Below, in pieces: positions 8,489-16,808 of a stretch of DNA of 40,779 bases. The translations under genes were made by a program, and so were the position numbers. The notes beneath the pieces are model-generated. The model made no database searches and was not told where the DNA came from. It saw nothing but the letters and a program-made list of their open reading frames with translations. Source of the DNA: Acidobacteriota bacterium (GTDB taxonomy: Bacteria > Acidobacteriota > Thermoanaerobaculia > Multivoradales > SZUA-115); contig JAJRVQ010000186.1 in NCBI GenBank assembly GCA_024277255.1, positions 1 through 40,779 on the forward strand, written 5' to 3'. Within the stretch, counting starts at the first letter, position 1; the number at the start of each line of letters is the position of its first letter.

Positions 8489-11400
8489 CTAGTCCTCCTG
8501 GTTCAAGTTACTGTTGGGTTTGTCTTGGGTGGGCTGAGCGAGGTTTATGGTGAGCGAGCTGCCCGGTTTCACTAAGAATTGAGCTTCAGTGGGTAGGCTG
8601 ATCGCCTGACGGCTGAGAAGAAGTTGAGCCTGTGCTGTGGATTCGACCCGAACGATTCGCCAGGAGCCGGTGGCCAGTTTTGCGATGACGAGCCGTGATG
8701 GCTTCGCGCTTTCCGGCTGTATTCGACCGGCGCTGAGCGGACTGAGCACGGCGCCGTTTGCCGTGACTAACCACAACGGAGGTGGGGGGAAGTCTCGCCA
8801 AGATTTGTCCTTGAGGTTCAAGATCACTTCTCCGGTCGTTGCTGGCAGCCGGATCTCCATGCCCTCATCGAGTCTTACAACGGTGGCCGTCGCAGTTTCG
8901 TCTGGAGCGATGACCTGGATGCTGACCTGTTCGCCCTCTCGGCCAAGGCTATCGAACTCGAAACTGCCACTTGTCGCGGTGGTCCACCGAGGTTGAACAA
9001 CTTCCTCGCCTGGAGCGGAAAGGGGCCAGAACATCAATCCCTTGGCGCCGGCCACCGGTTTGCCTTCCGCCGAGATGACGATTCCGTGGATCCGCTCCTC
9101 CTCTCCCAACTTCACTTCGATCTCTTGCAGCAGCTCGCCGGCTGCGAGGTGGAAGGTCCGGGGCCTGCTGCGCAGCTTCCCGGCTGTGGCCGTGAGAGTC
9201 CAGTCTCCTTCGCCCAGTGCTTCAAGTTCGAATCGGCCATCCTTGTCACTGCGCGTCCGCCGTTCGATATGGCCCAGCGCGGCGATCGAGTCATCGCTTT
9301 GGCAAAGGTGTACCTGGGCGATCAAGGGAACTCCTCGCGGGGCAATCATGTGGCCGGTGATGCGGGCCGAGGGTAGTTTGATGATCAAAGGCTCGTCAGG
9401 ATCTTCCAGCACCACACCACGTACTATGGCGCGTTGAAAACGGCCTTCCCGGTCGCTCACTTCAACCCGATAGCTACCCGTTCGCTCTACCGACACCGTG
9501 AAGTTGCCTTCAGCGTCCGTGCGTACCGTCATCTTGCGCCGGCCGTCCAACGGCGTTGGAACCAAGGTCAAGACTCCTTCGACCGGTTCGTCGCCGAGAC
9601 GCACCTCGCCGGCAAAGAGAAGGTCGGAGAGGGCGAGTGACGCGCGATGGATCTCGCCCGGCTCGATATCGATGATTGTCTCGCCGGCCGGAGAACGCCG
9701 TCCGCCGAAATCGATGACCCCGGTGAGTCGCCAGCTCCCAGGGCTGATTTCCGCGAATCGTGCCATCAGGTCGCCGGTGATTTCCGCTCTAAGTTGGCGA
9801 GGTCCATCGCTTAGGTTCTGATCGAGCCGTTCGGCGTAGACGCCAAGAGGAATTGCCTCTTGGTCTAGCCAACGGTCAGCTTGTTCGATTGCGACCTCAA
9901 GCACGCTTGTCGGCTTTAGCTCTACTTCTGGCAGAATTACTTCTTGGCGTCCAGCGACCGCGAAAGGGGGAGAGAAAACGGCAAAGCGTCGGTCCGGCGC
10001 TTGCATCCGTAGGAGGAATTCACCTTTGGGGATTCCACCAATCCGTACCCAACCATGATCGTTGCTAGATTGTTGGATCGATATGGTTTGCACCTCGAAA
10101 GGAGTAGTTCCCCTAGCGAGGGAGGGAGCGGTCGTCGAGGTGACTCCCACTTCAACTCCGGCAACGGGGTGGTGGTCGATCGAATCGACGATGCGAGCGA
10201 GCACGGTGTTGCCGTGCTGAAATGGAATCGTACCCAATTCTGCAAGCCGCTCCGCGTCGAGCGTCTTTGGTCCCCATGGACGAGCAGCGAAGCCTCCCGC
10301 CAGCAGCAGTCCTTCAACGCACCCAGCAGGAATGGTGGCCTCAAAACTGCCATCCTTGTTGATCAACGCGGGGAACTCACCGAGCGGATTCGAGTCGGTC
10401 GGTGGGCGGTGCTGCTCGGAGCAACGGCGAACTATTGCCAAGAGCTGGGGCGGCATTGCTCCGCCTTGCGGTGGCTGCACCTTGCCGCTCAGTTGAGCTC
10501 GGGAGAAGGTGTTGATTCGCACCTCCTCGGCCGAAGAGGTGCAGGGCACAGGCGGTGTGATCGCCAGGCTGTGTGGCGAGGAAATGCGGTAGCGAGCACC
10601 GGGGCGGCAGTGAGTCAACTCAACCCGCAATCCACCGGAAACTGGGGCTACCTGACTTGCTACCGGTGTGGCCCCATCCGCACTCCACTCTTCGACTTGG
10701 ACCCTTCCTCGCCAAGCGGATGGAGAAGAGATGAGGAGGATGGATAGCGCTGGACTCTTGAGGGAAACTCGTGTTTCTCTTCGGGGCTCCAATTCGGCGA
10801 AGTGGCCGAGATTGAGTTGTAGCTGTTGACCTCGAGAGAGTTCGACTCGGCGCAGAGTGATCGGAGCCCGCCAGCCATTGTCGTGAGGTGGTCCGCGCAG
10901 CCACAACTCGTAGGCGCCAGGTGCGAGTGAAGACCATTCTTGAGTCTCGCCGGTTCGAGGTCTGGAGAGGAGAGCGGCTTGTAGCTCAAGAGGCAAGGTG
11001 TTGCGCGCTACTGGACCGAGAGGTGCGAGGATCAACCGGTCGTAGGATGGCGAAGCCACCTCGGATTCGCTCCACTCGACCTTGAGGCTAGATCCAGGGG
11101 AGAGCACGACGGTGGCGAGTTTCGTCGCTGCGCTATTTGGGTTGAGCTGCTCGAAAATGCGTGGTGAGAAGCCCCTAGCCTCAGCCACGATCAGGTGTCC
11201 CATCGCGGGGGCCATGGCGAGCCGGAAACGGCCCTCGCGGTCGGTGATGATCGAGAAGTTGCTGGCCAAGTGCTCTTCACCAAGAGGGCTGAGGCGTAGA
11301 CCAAAGTCATGGAGAAAAGCTCGCAAGCGGCCTATCCGGCCCCCCGCGATAGGTTGACCTTCCTGGTCTGTCAGTTGGCCTGGCACCCGGAGTAGAGAAC

Positions 11401-11758
11401 CGAGCTCGATATCGAGTCGGGTAGTCTTTCCGGTTTCGATCTTGAACGGAGCGCTGTAGTGAGTGGTGAACTCTGGCGCTGAGGTGACAATTCGGTAGGA
11501 GCCGGGCGTTAACCGCCAAGCGAAGGGGCGACCCTCTTTGAAGATCTCTTCGCGCTGCGGTGCGTTCCACATTTCCCGCTCGGACACTACCGCAGCGTAG
11601 AGATTTGGGACTCTTCGGCCGGTGTTGGTCCTAACCTCAACTTCAACGTGCCCGACTTCCTGCCGGGGAGTCGAGGCGTTGGCTGAGCGCGGGTAGAGGC
11701 ATCCCACTGCTAGTAACATATAACCGATTGCAGTACAAAACAGAGGTGAGTAGCGCAT
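8489..11758 (-). CDS. Large secreted protein with carboxypeptidase-regulatory-like repeats
   Basis: A 1089-aa protein. It has an N-terminal signal: MRYSPLFCTAIGYMLLAVGC could be a weak lipobox, or cleavage may occur after ANA at residue 28. The body is a chain of beta-sandwich modules of the CarboxypepD_reg/Cna-B type: VRTNTGRRVPNLYAAV, LTDQEGQPIAGGRIG with FSIITDREGRFRLAM, VDSIDHHPVAGVEVGV, LFAGEVRLGDEPVEGVL with RTDAEGNFTVSV, ARITGHMIAPRGVP with RSDKDGRFELEALGEGDW, and HGIVISAEGKPVAGAKG. The pattern G-x-P-V-x-G-A/V followed by D-x-x-G-x-F recurs about seven times. These modules are structural and have no catalytic site. The protein is probably periplasmic or on the outer surface. It is first in a cluster with the Cys-rich and propeller-like proteins. 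Confidence 0.78.
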   Translation of the reverse strand: MRYSPLFCTAIGYMLLAVGCLYPRSANASTPRQEVGHVEVEVRTNTGRRVPNLYAAVVSEREMWNAPQREEIFKEGRPFAWRLTPGSYRIVTSAPEFTTHYSAPFKIETGKTTRLDIELGSLLRVPGQLTDQEGQPIAGGRIGRLRAFLHDFGLRLSPLGEEHLASNFSIITDREGRFRLAMAPAMGHLIVAEARGFSPRIFEQLNPNSAATKLATVVLSPGSSLKVEWSESEVASPSYDRLILAPLGPVARNTLPLELQAALLSRPRTGETQEWSSLAPGAYELWLRGPPHDNGWRAPITLRRVELSRGQQLQLNLGHFAELEPRRETRVSLKSPALSILLISSPSAWRGRVQVEEWSADGATPVASQVAPVSGGLRVELTHCRPGARYRISSPHSLAITPPVPCTSSAEEVRINTFSRAQLSGKVQPPQGGAMPPQLLAIVRRCSEQHRPPTDSNPLGEFPALINKDGSFEATIPAGCVEGLLLAGGFAARPWGPKTLDAERLAELGTIPFQHGNTVLARIVDSIDHHPVAGVEVGVTSTTAPSLARGTTPFEVQTISIQQSSNDHGWVRIGGIPKGEFLLRMQAPDRRFAVFSPPFAVAGRQEVILPEVELKPTSVLEVAIEQADRWLDQEAIPLGVYAERLDQNLSDGPRQLRAEITGDLMARFAEISPGSWRLTGVIDFGGRRSPAGETIIDIEPGEIHRASLALSDLLFAGEVRLGDEPVEGVLTLVPTPLDGRRKMTVRTDAEGNFTVSVERTGSYRVEVSDREGRFQRAIVRGVVLEDPDEPLIIKLPSARITGHMIAPRGVPLIAQVHLCQSDDSIAALGHIERRTRSDKDGRFELEALGEGDWTLTATAGKLRSRPRTFHLAAGELLQEIEVKLGEEERIHGIVISAEGKPVAGAKGLMFWPLSAPGEEVVQPRWTTATSGSFEFDSLGREGEQVSIQVIAPDETATATVVRLDEGMEIRLPATTGEVILNLKDKSWRDFPPPPLWLVTANGAVLSPLSAGRIQPESAKPSRLVIAKLATGSWRIVRVESTAQAQLLLSRQAISLPTEAQFLVKPGSSLTINLAQPTQDKPNSNLNQED

Positions 11759-11765
11759 TACGGCG

Positions 11766-11796
11766 AAGGCTATTGTAGCGAATCAACAATTGTCAA
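11766..11796 (-). promoter_or_regulatory. Candidate promoter of the secreted cluster
   Basis: On the minus strand a perfect TTGACA (11796-11791) lies in an AT-rich stretch just before the 1089-aa gene. TACAAT (11777-11772) follows after only 13 bases; at 17 bases the hexamer is ATAGCC. One of the two boxes may be fortuitous, so this is tentative. Confidence 0.3.
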
Positions 11797-11949
11797 GCGC
11801 TCCCCTCTGCCATCTTGGGCCAGCCCGAAGAGGGAACCGCCACGCGGCGCCCGAGCCCATTTTCCAGGACCGTGCCTGGCCTAGCTGCAGCGTGGATGGG
11901 CGCCCAGGCCTCTCACCCGCGCTTCCATTTACCGTAGAAGGGCCATGCT

Positions 11950-11997
11950 GCCCTCACGATCGACAAGACGGAGACAATCCGTCGCCAATGTGAGGGC
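11950..11997 (-). terminator. Nested hairpin downstream of the S1-domain gene
   Basis: The outer arms GCCCTCAC (11950-11957) and GTGAGGGC (11990-11997) pair perfectly. Inside, GACGGA (11967-11972) pairs with TCCGTC (11978-11983) around a 5-base loop. On the minus strand the inner stem is followed by TTGT. It starts 11 bp after the S1 gene stop, so it is a plausible terminator. The rest of 11759-12007 shows no gene. Confidence 0.4.
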
Positions 11998-12007
11998 CGA
12001 GCCCAGA

Positions 12008-13744
12008 TCAGCTGTCGTCGCCGGAGCCTTCTTGCGCTCGTTTGAAGAAGTCGGCCATGGCGCCGAAGGTGCCGCCGCCGGTGGAGGAGGTGACTTGCGG
12101 GGGGCCGCTGGGGCGTCGTCGGCCTCGATCGCCGCCGCGACCTCGATCGCCGCCGCCGCCGCCACCGTAGCCGCGTCCTCGACCACCGCCACCGCCGCCA
12201 CCGCCGCCGCCGCGACTTTGCCCCTCGGGGGCCATCGAGAGCGACACCCGCTTGGCGGCGAGATCCAGGCTGAGCACTCGAACTTCGACATCCTGGCCGG
12301 GTTGGACCACCTCTTTGGGGTGATCGACACGCCGACCGGCGCCGAGTTCGCTGATATGGACCAAGCCATCGACTCCCGGCGCGATACTGACAAAGGCACC
12401 GAAGGTCTCCAGTCGCACGACCTTGCCGGGGACCGTGTCACCCTCGCGAATGGACTCGGCGGCCTGCTTCCACGGATCCGGTGCCAGGGCGCGCCGGGAG
12501 AGTGAAATGCGCTCCGGGCGCTTGCCGTCTTTGCTCACTTCGATCTTGGTGATCTTGACTTCGATCCGTTGACCGACTTGCAAGACGTCCTTGGGATGGG
12601 CCACGCGGACGTGGTCGATCTCACTGACGTGGAGGAGGCCGTCGAGGCCGCCGAGGTCAATGAACGCGCCGTACTCGGTGAGCGAAGAGACCGTGCCTTG
12701 GAGCACCGCTCCGAGTTGCAGGTTGGCGCGCGTCTCGGCGGCTTGTTGCTGTGCCTGCACTTCCAAGACGGCTCGTCGGGAAAGAACGATGTTCGGGCGC
12801 CGCCCCTTGGCCGGGCTTTCCTCGAACTTGCTAATCAGGAAGGCCAAAGTCTGCTGGACGAACTGGCTCGGGTCTTCCACGTAGCGCAGGTCGAGCTGAG
12901 ACATGGGGCAAAAACCGCGCAGTCCGGCGACTTTGACTTCAACGCCACCCTTGTTGAGGGAGGTGACGATACCGTCGACCGGGAGCCCTTTTTGGTAGGC
13001 GATGCGCAGTTCTTCCAGCGCCTTCTGGCCTTGGCCGAGCTTGATGCTGAGCAGCAGGCCGCCACCGTCGTCACGTCCGCGGACCACCGCGTCCACCTCG
13101 TCGCCGATGTTGGCGGTGACGTTGCCTTCGTCGTCGCGCAGTTCCGCTAGGTCGACGATGCCTTCGGCTTTGGTGCCGAGGTCGACGAAAGCGCTGGTTT
13201 CGCCGATCGAAATAATCTTGCCTTGCACTCGTTCGCCGGGTTTGGGTCCACCCTCGACAGCGGCGGAATCTTCACCTTTGTCGGCCTCGAACTCGGCGAG
13301 AGCGCTGGCGAAGTCTTCCTTGGCCTCGGTCGCGGGAGTTTCCTCGACCACTTCCGGGGCTTCGGCAGCCGGGGCTTCGGCAGCCGGCTCTTCAGCGGCC
13401 GCGGTCTGTGCAGCGGTCGCGGTGTCTTCCGCCGGGGCTGCTGGCTCCGCTACGGGCGCTTCTTCGCTCGTGGCGGGCTCACCCGAGGCGGCTTCGGCCT
13501 CCTTGGCCTCGACTTTGCTCGCCGCCTCGGCGGCGGGCTCTGCCGCAGCTTCTTCCGCCGGCGCTTCGCCGGCAGCCGGTTGAGGTATCTCAACCGCCAC
13601 CGTGGCAGCGGATGGAACCGGCTCGGCCTCGGCTTCGACTGTAGCGCCGGCCTCCGGTGCTGGTGAAGCGGCGGTCACCGCTTCGTCGGCGACGGTGTGA
13701 TCGGTGGGAACTTCTTCTACGACGGCATTCTGTTCTTCGGACAT
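12008..13744 (-). CDS. S1 RNA-binding domain protein (ribosomal S1-like)
   Basis: A 578-aa protein from ATG 13744, with GGAGAG 5 bases upstream. Residues 1-165 are a low-complexity Ala/Glu/Pro head. Four S1 OB-fold domains follow at about 169-237 (GERVQGKIISIGETSAFVDLG), 251-325 (VDGIVTSLNKGGVEVKVAGLRGFCPMSQL in part), 342-418 (GTVSSLTEYGAFIDLGGLDG) and 433-505 (GKVVRLETFGAFVSIAPGVDG). Domains 3 and 4 have the canonical GAFV/ID and DGLxHxSE motifs. The tail (508-545) is an RGG-type Gly/Arg region. Proteins of this kind bind single-stranded RNA; in S1 this helps start translation. Whether this is the main S1 (usually six domains in Proteobacteria) or a paralogue cannot be told here. It lies downstream of the atp operon in the same direction but has its own promoter-like sequence. 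Confidence 0.85.
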   Translation of the reverse strand: MSEEQNAVVEEVPTDHTVADEAVTAASPAPEAGATVEAEAEPVPSAATVAVEIPQPAAGEAPAEEAAAEPAAEAASKVEAKEAEAASGEPATSEEAPVAEPAAPAEDTATAAQTAAAEEPAAEAPAAEAPEVVEETPATEAKEDFASALAEFEADKGEDSAAVEGGPKPGERVQGKIISIGETSAFVDLGTKAEGIVDLAELRDDEGNVTANIGDEVDAVVRGRDDGGGLLLSIKLGQGQKALEELRIAYQKGLPVDGIVTSLNKGGVEVKVAGLRGFCPMSQLDLRYVEDPSQFVQQTLAFLISKFEESPAKGRRPNIVLSRRAVLEVQAQQQAAETRANLQLGAVLQGTVSSLTEYGAFIDLGGLDGLLHVSEIDHVRVAHPKDVLQVGQRIEVKITKIEVSKDGKRPERISLSRRALAPDPWKQAAESIREGDTVPGKVVRLETFGAFVSIAPGVDGLVHISELGAGRRVDHPKEVVQPGQDVEVRVLSLDLAAKRVSLSMAPEGQSRGGGGGGGGGGRGRGYGGGGGGDRGRGGDRGRRRPSGPPQVTSSTGGGTFGAMADFFKRAQEGSGDDS

Positions 13745-13906
13745 GGACGCTCTCCGGGCCACTTCTTATCGGGCCATGGGGTGAACTTGGTTGACAACAC
13801 TACCCATAACGTCCGTGACTCTGCCGTGACCCTGCAAAGTGGCGCTCAAGGCTAGGGGGCATTGGGGGCTGGATCTTTGGACGGGAGGGGGATTTTAGAG
13901 GGAGGA

Positions 13907-13934
13907 ATTATACCGTATTTTCTCGCCGAGTCAG
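13907..13934 (-). promoter_or_regulatory. Probable promoter of the S1-domain gene
   Basis: On the minus strand a perfect -10 TATAAT (13912-13907) lies 16 bases after CTGACT (13934-13929), which matches four of six -35 consensus bases. It falls in the 302-bp gap 13745-14046 between atpC and the S1 gene, in the right direction, and would give a leader of about 155 nt. No gene is visible in that gap. Confidence 0.5.
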
Positions 13935-14046
13935 CCTCTTGGCCCAACTCTTCTTGGGAAGTAGTCGGTCAATGCCGTCGTGGCGGTATGGTCGACCCAT
14001 GCCAGGAAGGCGAGAACCAGTCATGAGTCGACTCGCAAGGGGGTGG

Positions 14047-14439
14047 TTATTCTGCCTTCAAGGCGGCTCGAGCTCGGGCCAGCGCGCGCTGGCGAGCGGC
14101 GAATTCGATCTCGTCGCCAGCCGGAAGCACCTCAGCGGCGGCGAGATCCGCACGCGCGGTTGCCGCATCGATCTCTTCGGGCGTCTGGGCAAACTCGGTG
14201 AGTACGCTCAAACGGTTGCCGACCATCTGGGCGAAGCCACCGTCCACCAGCAGGCGGTAGTCGCCGTCGGTCGTGTGCGCCCGCAACCAGCCGGCGCCCA
14301 GTTTCACCAGCAGGGGGGCTCGATGCGCCTGGATCCCGATCTCGCCGTCGTGGGCCGGGAAGGCGCAGAAGCTTGCCTCGGCTTCGAGGATGGGTCGATC
14401 AGGGGTGATGACGCTGAGTTGGAAAGTCTCGTCGGCCAT
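14047..14439 (-). CDS. atpC: ATP synthase F1 epsilon subunit
   Basis: A 130-aa protein. It starts FQLSVITPDRPILEAEASF and has FPAHDGEIGIQAHRAPLL and the typical DGGFAQMVGNRLSVLTE. The N-terminal beta-barrel is followed by a two-helix C-terminal domain rich in Ala/Arg (ARADLAAAEV, ARQRALARARAAL). In the F1 head it sits on the central stalk and can restrain ATP hydrolysis. It is the last gene of the atp operon, 9 bp after atpD, in the usual bacterial atpD-atpC order. Confidence 0.95.
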   Translation of the reverse strand: MADETFQLSVITPDRPILEAEASFCAFPAHDGEIGIQAHRAPLLVKLGAGWLRAHTTDGDYRLLVDGGFAQMVGNRLSVLTEFAQTPEEIDAATARADLAAAEVLPAGDEIEFAARQRALARARAALKAE

Positions 14440-14448
14440 GGCGATCCG

Positions 14449-15897
14449 CTACGCGGCCTCCATCTTCTTGGCTTTTTCCGCTGCTTCCTCGATCGAGCCG
14501 ACGTACATGAAGGCGGCGTCGGGCAGGTGGTCCCACTTGCCGGAGCAGAGTTCGTCGAAGGAGCGGATGGTTTCTTCGCGCGAGGTGTAGTTACCGGGGA
14601 AGCCGGTGAACTGCTCGGCGACGTAGAAGGGCTGCGAGAGGAAACGCTCGATCTTGCGCGCTCGCCGCACCGTCAACTTGTCGTTCTCCGACAGCTCGTC
14701 GGTACCGAGAATCGCGATGATGTCCTGCAAGTCCTTGTACCGTTGTAGGGTCTGCTGAACTTGGCGCGCCACCCGGTAGTGGTCCTCACCGATGTTCTCG
14801 GGAGCGAGGATCCGGCTGGACGAAGCCAGCGGATCGACCGCCGGATAGATTCCCTTCTCGGCGATCGAGCGTTCGAGGTTCACCGTCGAATCGAGGTGAG
14901 TAAAGGCGGTGGCGGGGGCAGGGTCGGTGTAGTCATCGGCGGGCACGTAAATCGCCTGGATCGAGGTCACCGCGCCGGCGGTGGTCGAAGTGATTCGCTC
15001 CTGCAACTCGCCCATCTCGGTGCCCAGCGTCGGCTGGTAACCGACCGCGGAAGGCATGCGGCCGAGCAGCGCCGAAACCTCGGAGCCAGCCTGGGTGAAG
15101 CGGAAGATGTTGTCGACGAAGAGCAGGGTGTCGGCGCCGGTCTGATCGCGGAAGTACTCCGCCATGGTCAAGGCCGAGAGGGCGACGCGAAGGCGGGCAC
15201 CCGGCGGCTCGTTCATTTGACCGAAGACCATCACCGTTTGGTCGATGACGCTCTTGCCGGTGTCGCCAATCTCGGCTTCCTGCATCTCTAGCCACAGGTC
15301 GTTTCCTTCGCGAGTGCGCTCGCCGACTCCGGCAAAGCAGGAGTAGCCGCTGTGGAAGCGGGCCAGGCGGGCGATCAGCTCCTGGATGATGACCGTCTTG
15401 CCGACCCCGGCGCCGCCGAACAGACCGGTCTTGCCACCGCGAACCAGCGGGCAGAGCAGGTCGATCACCTTGATGCCGGTCTCGAACAGCTCGGTCTTGG
15501 CCGAGAGGTCGGCGAATTTCGGCGGCAGGCGATGTATCGGCCGTCGCTCGACAGTTTTCACCGGGCCGAGGTCGTCGATCGGCTCGCCGATCAAGTTGAA
15601 GACGCGGCCGAGAGTTTCCTCGCCGACCGGGACGCTGACCGCCGAACCGGTATCGAGGATCAATGTACCCCGCCGTAGTCCGTCGGTCGAGCCCAAGGAG
15701 ATGGCGCGCACGCGGCCACCACCGAGGTGGGCGGCGACCTCGCACCACAGCGTCTCTTTGGTGGTCTTGCCGAGCACCGTCTTTTCGATCTCGACTTGCA
15801 GAGCGTTGTAAATCTCCGGCATCGAGTCCTCGGGGAACTGTGCGTCGAGGGTAGAACCGATGACTTGGATGACCTTGCCGTAGTTGCCGTTTTCCAT
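14449..15897 (-). CDS. atpD: ATP synthase F1 beta subunit
   Basis: A 482-aa catalytic subunit that makes ATP in the F1 head. The Walker A loop GGAGVGKT is within GGKTGLFGGAGVGKTVII. The Walker B strand is in TLLFVDNIFRF. The arginine-and-glutamate region GVGERTREGND, the AGSEVSALLGRMPSAVGYQP segment and ALGT-like region TLGTEMGELQERI are all typical. The C-terminal helical domain includes DELSENDKLTVRRARKIERF. The length matches the family. It lies 25 bp after atpG and 9 bp before atpC. Confidence 0.97.
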   Translation of the reverse strand: MENGNYGKVIQVIGSTLDAQFPEDSMPEIYNALQVEIEKTVLGKTTKETLWCEVAAHLGGGRVRAISLGSTDGLRRGTLILDTGSAVSVPVGEETLGRVFNLIGEPIDDLGPVKTVERRPIHRLPPKFADLSAKTELFETGIKVIDLLCPLVRGGKTGLFGGAGVGKTVIIQELIARLARFHSGYSCFAGVGERTREGNDLWLEMQEAEIGDTGKSVIDQTVMVFGQMNEPPGARLRVALSALTMAEYFRDQTGADTLLFVDNIFRFTQAGSEVSALLGRMPSAVGYQPTLGTEMGELQERITSTTAGAVTSIQAIYVPADDYTDPAPATAFTHLDSTVNLERSIAEKGIYPAVDPLASSSRILAPENIGEDHYRVARQVQQTLQRYKDLQDIIAILGTDELSENDKLTVRRARKIERFLSQPFYVAEQFTGFPGNYTSREETIRSFDELCSGKWDHLPDAAFMYVGSIEEAAEKAKKMEAA

Positions 15898-15922
15898 TCG
15901 TTTTCCCGTTCTTGCGTTCTAT

Positions 15923-16795
15923 TTAGGCGAGTGCGGTGGCGCCGCCGACGATGTCGAGCAGCTCCATGGTGATCGCGGTTTGGCGCGCGCGGTTGTATTC
16001 GCGGCTCAGTAGTTTGATCTTGTCTTCCGCCGCGTCGGTAGCGGCCTTCATCGCCACCATGCGGGCGATCTGCTCGCTGATGGCGCCGTCGGAAAAGGCC
16101 TGGAAGAGGCGCAGCCGCACGGTGGCGGGAAGGAGTTCCTCCAGCAGTTCCTTGGGGTCGGGCGAGAATTCGTATTCGACCTGCGCCATACTTGCGCCTT
16201 CGCCGGGCTCCTGGCTCGACAAGGGCAGCAACTGCACCACCTCCGGCGCCTGGTGTCCGGAAGAAATGAACCGTGTGTAGGCGACGTGTACGGAAGCGAT
16301 CTCGCCGCGGATGAAGCGGTCCATCAGGGAGCTGGCGATCGACTCGATCTCGCCGAACTCCGGCATGTCGCTGATCTCGGTCAACCGCTCGCTGATCTGA
16401 CGGTTGAGAAACTCGAAATAGCTGATGCCCTTCTTGCGTGCCATGTAGACGTCGGTCTCGATACCGTCGGCGGCCTGAGCGTCGAGGTGCTCGATGGCCT
16501 TTTTCAACACGTTGGTGTTGAAGCTGCCGCACAGGCCGCGCGAACTGGAGATGACCACCAGGGCCGAACGGTCGACCTCCTCCGGTTGGCGCATCAGTGG
16601 GTGGTCGATGCCCTCGGCGGCGGCCGCCAGATCGCTGACCACCTCGGCCAACTTTTCGCTGTACGGGCGAGACTCGGTGGCACGGGTGAAGGCGGCCTGA
16701 AAACGGGCCGTTGCGATCAGCTGCATGGTGTGCGTGATCTTGCGGATATTGCGCACCGCGTCGCGGCGCTTGACGAGAACTCTGCGGTTAGCCAT
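15923..16795 (-). CDS. atpG: ATP synthase F1 gamma subunit
   Basis: A 290-aa central-stalk subunit that turns inside the alpha3beta3 ring. The N-terminal helix has the conserved form RRDAVRNIRKITHTMQLIA. The Rossmann-like core includes SSSRGLCGSFNTNV, a close match to the family's S-D-R-G-L-C-G-x-F-N motif, here with Ser in place of Asp. The C-terminal helix contains AMKAATDAAEDKIKLLSREYN and ARQTAITMELLDIVGGA, the usual ending. It lies 13 bp after atpA. Confidence 0.96.
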   Translation of the reverse strand: MANRRVLVKRRDAVRNIRKITHTMQLIATARFQAAFTRATESRPYSEKLAEVVSDLAAAAEGIDHPLMRQPEEVDRSALVVISSSRGLCGSFNTNVLKKAIEHLDAQAADGIETDVYMARKKGISYFEFLNRQISERLTEISDMPEFGEIESIASSLMDRFIRGEIASVHVAYTRFISSGHQAPEVVQLLPLSSQEPGEGASMAQVEYEFSPDPKELLEELLPATVRLRLFQAFSDGAISEQIARMVAMKAATDAAEDKIKLLSREYNRARQTAITMELLDIVGGATALA

Positions 16796-16808
16796 GAGAT
16801 GTCACCGG

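Noticed and set aside
12061..13666. Long open frames opposite and within the S1 gene
   Set aside because: The Gly/Ala/Glu repeats create open frames on the other strand. The minus-strand frame has clear S1 domains.
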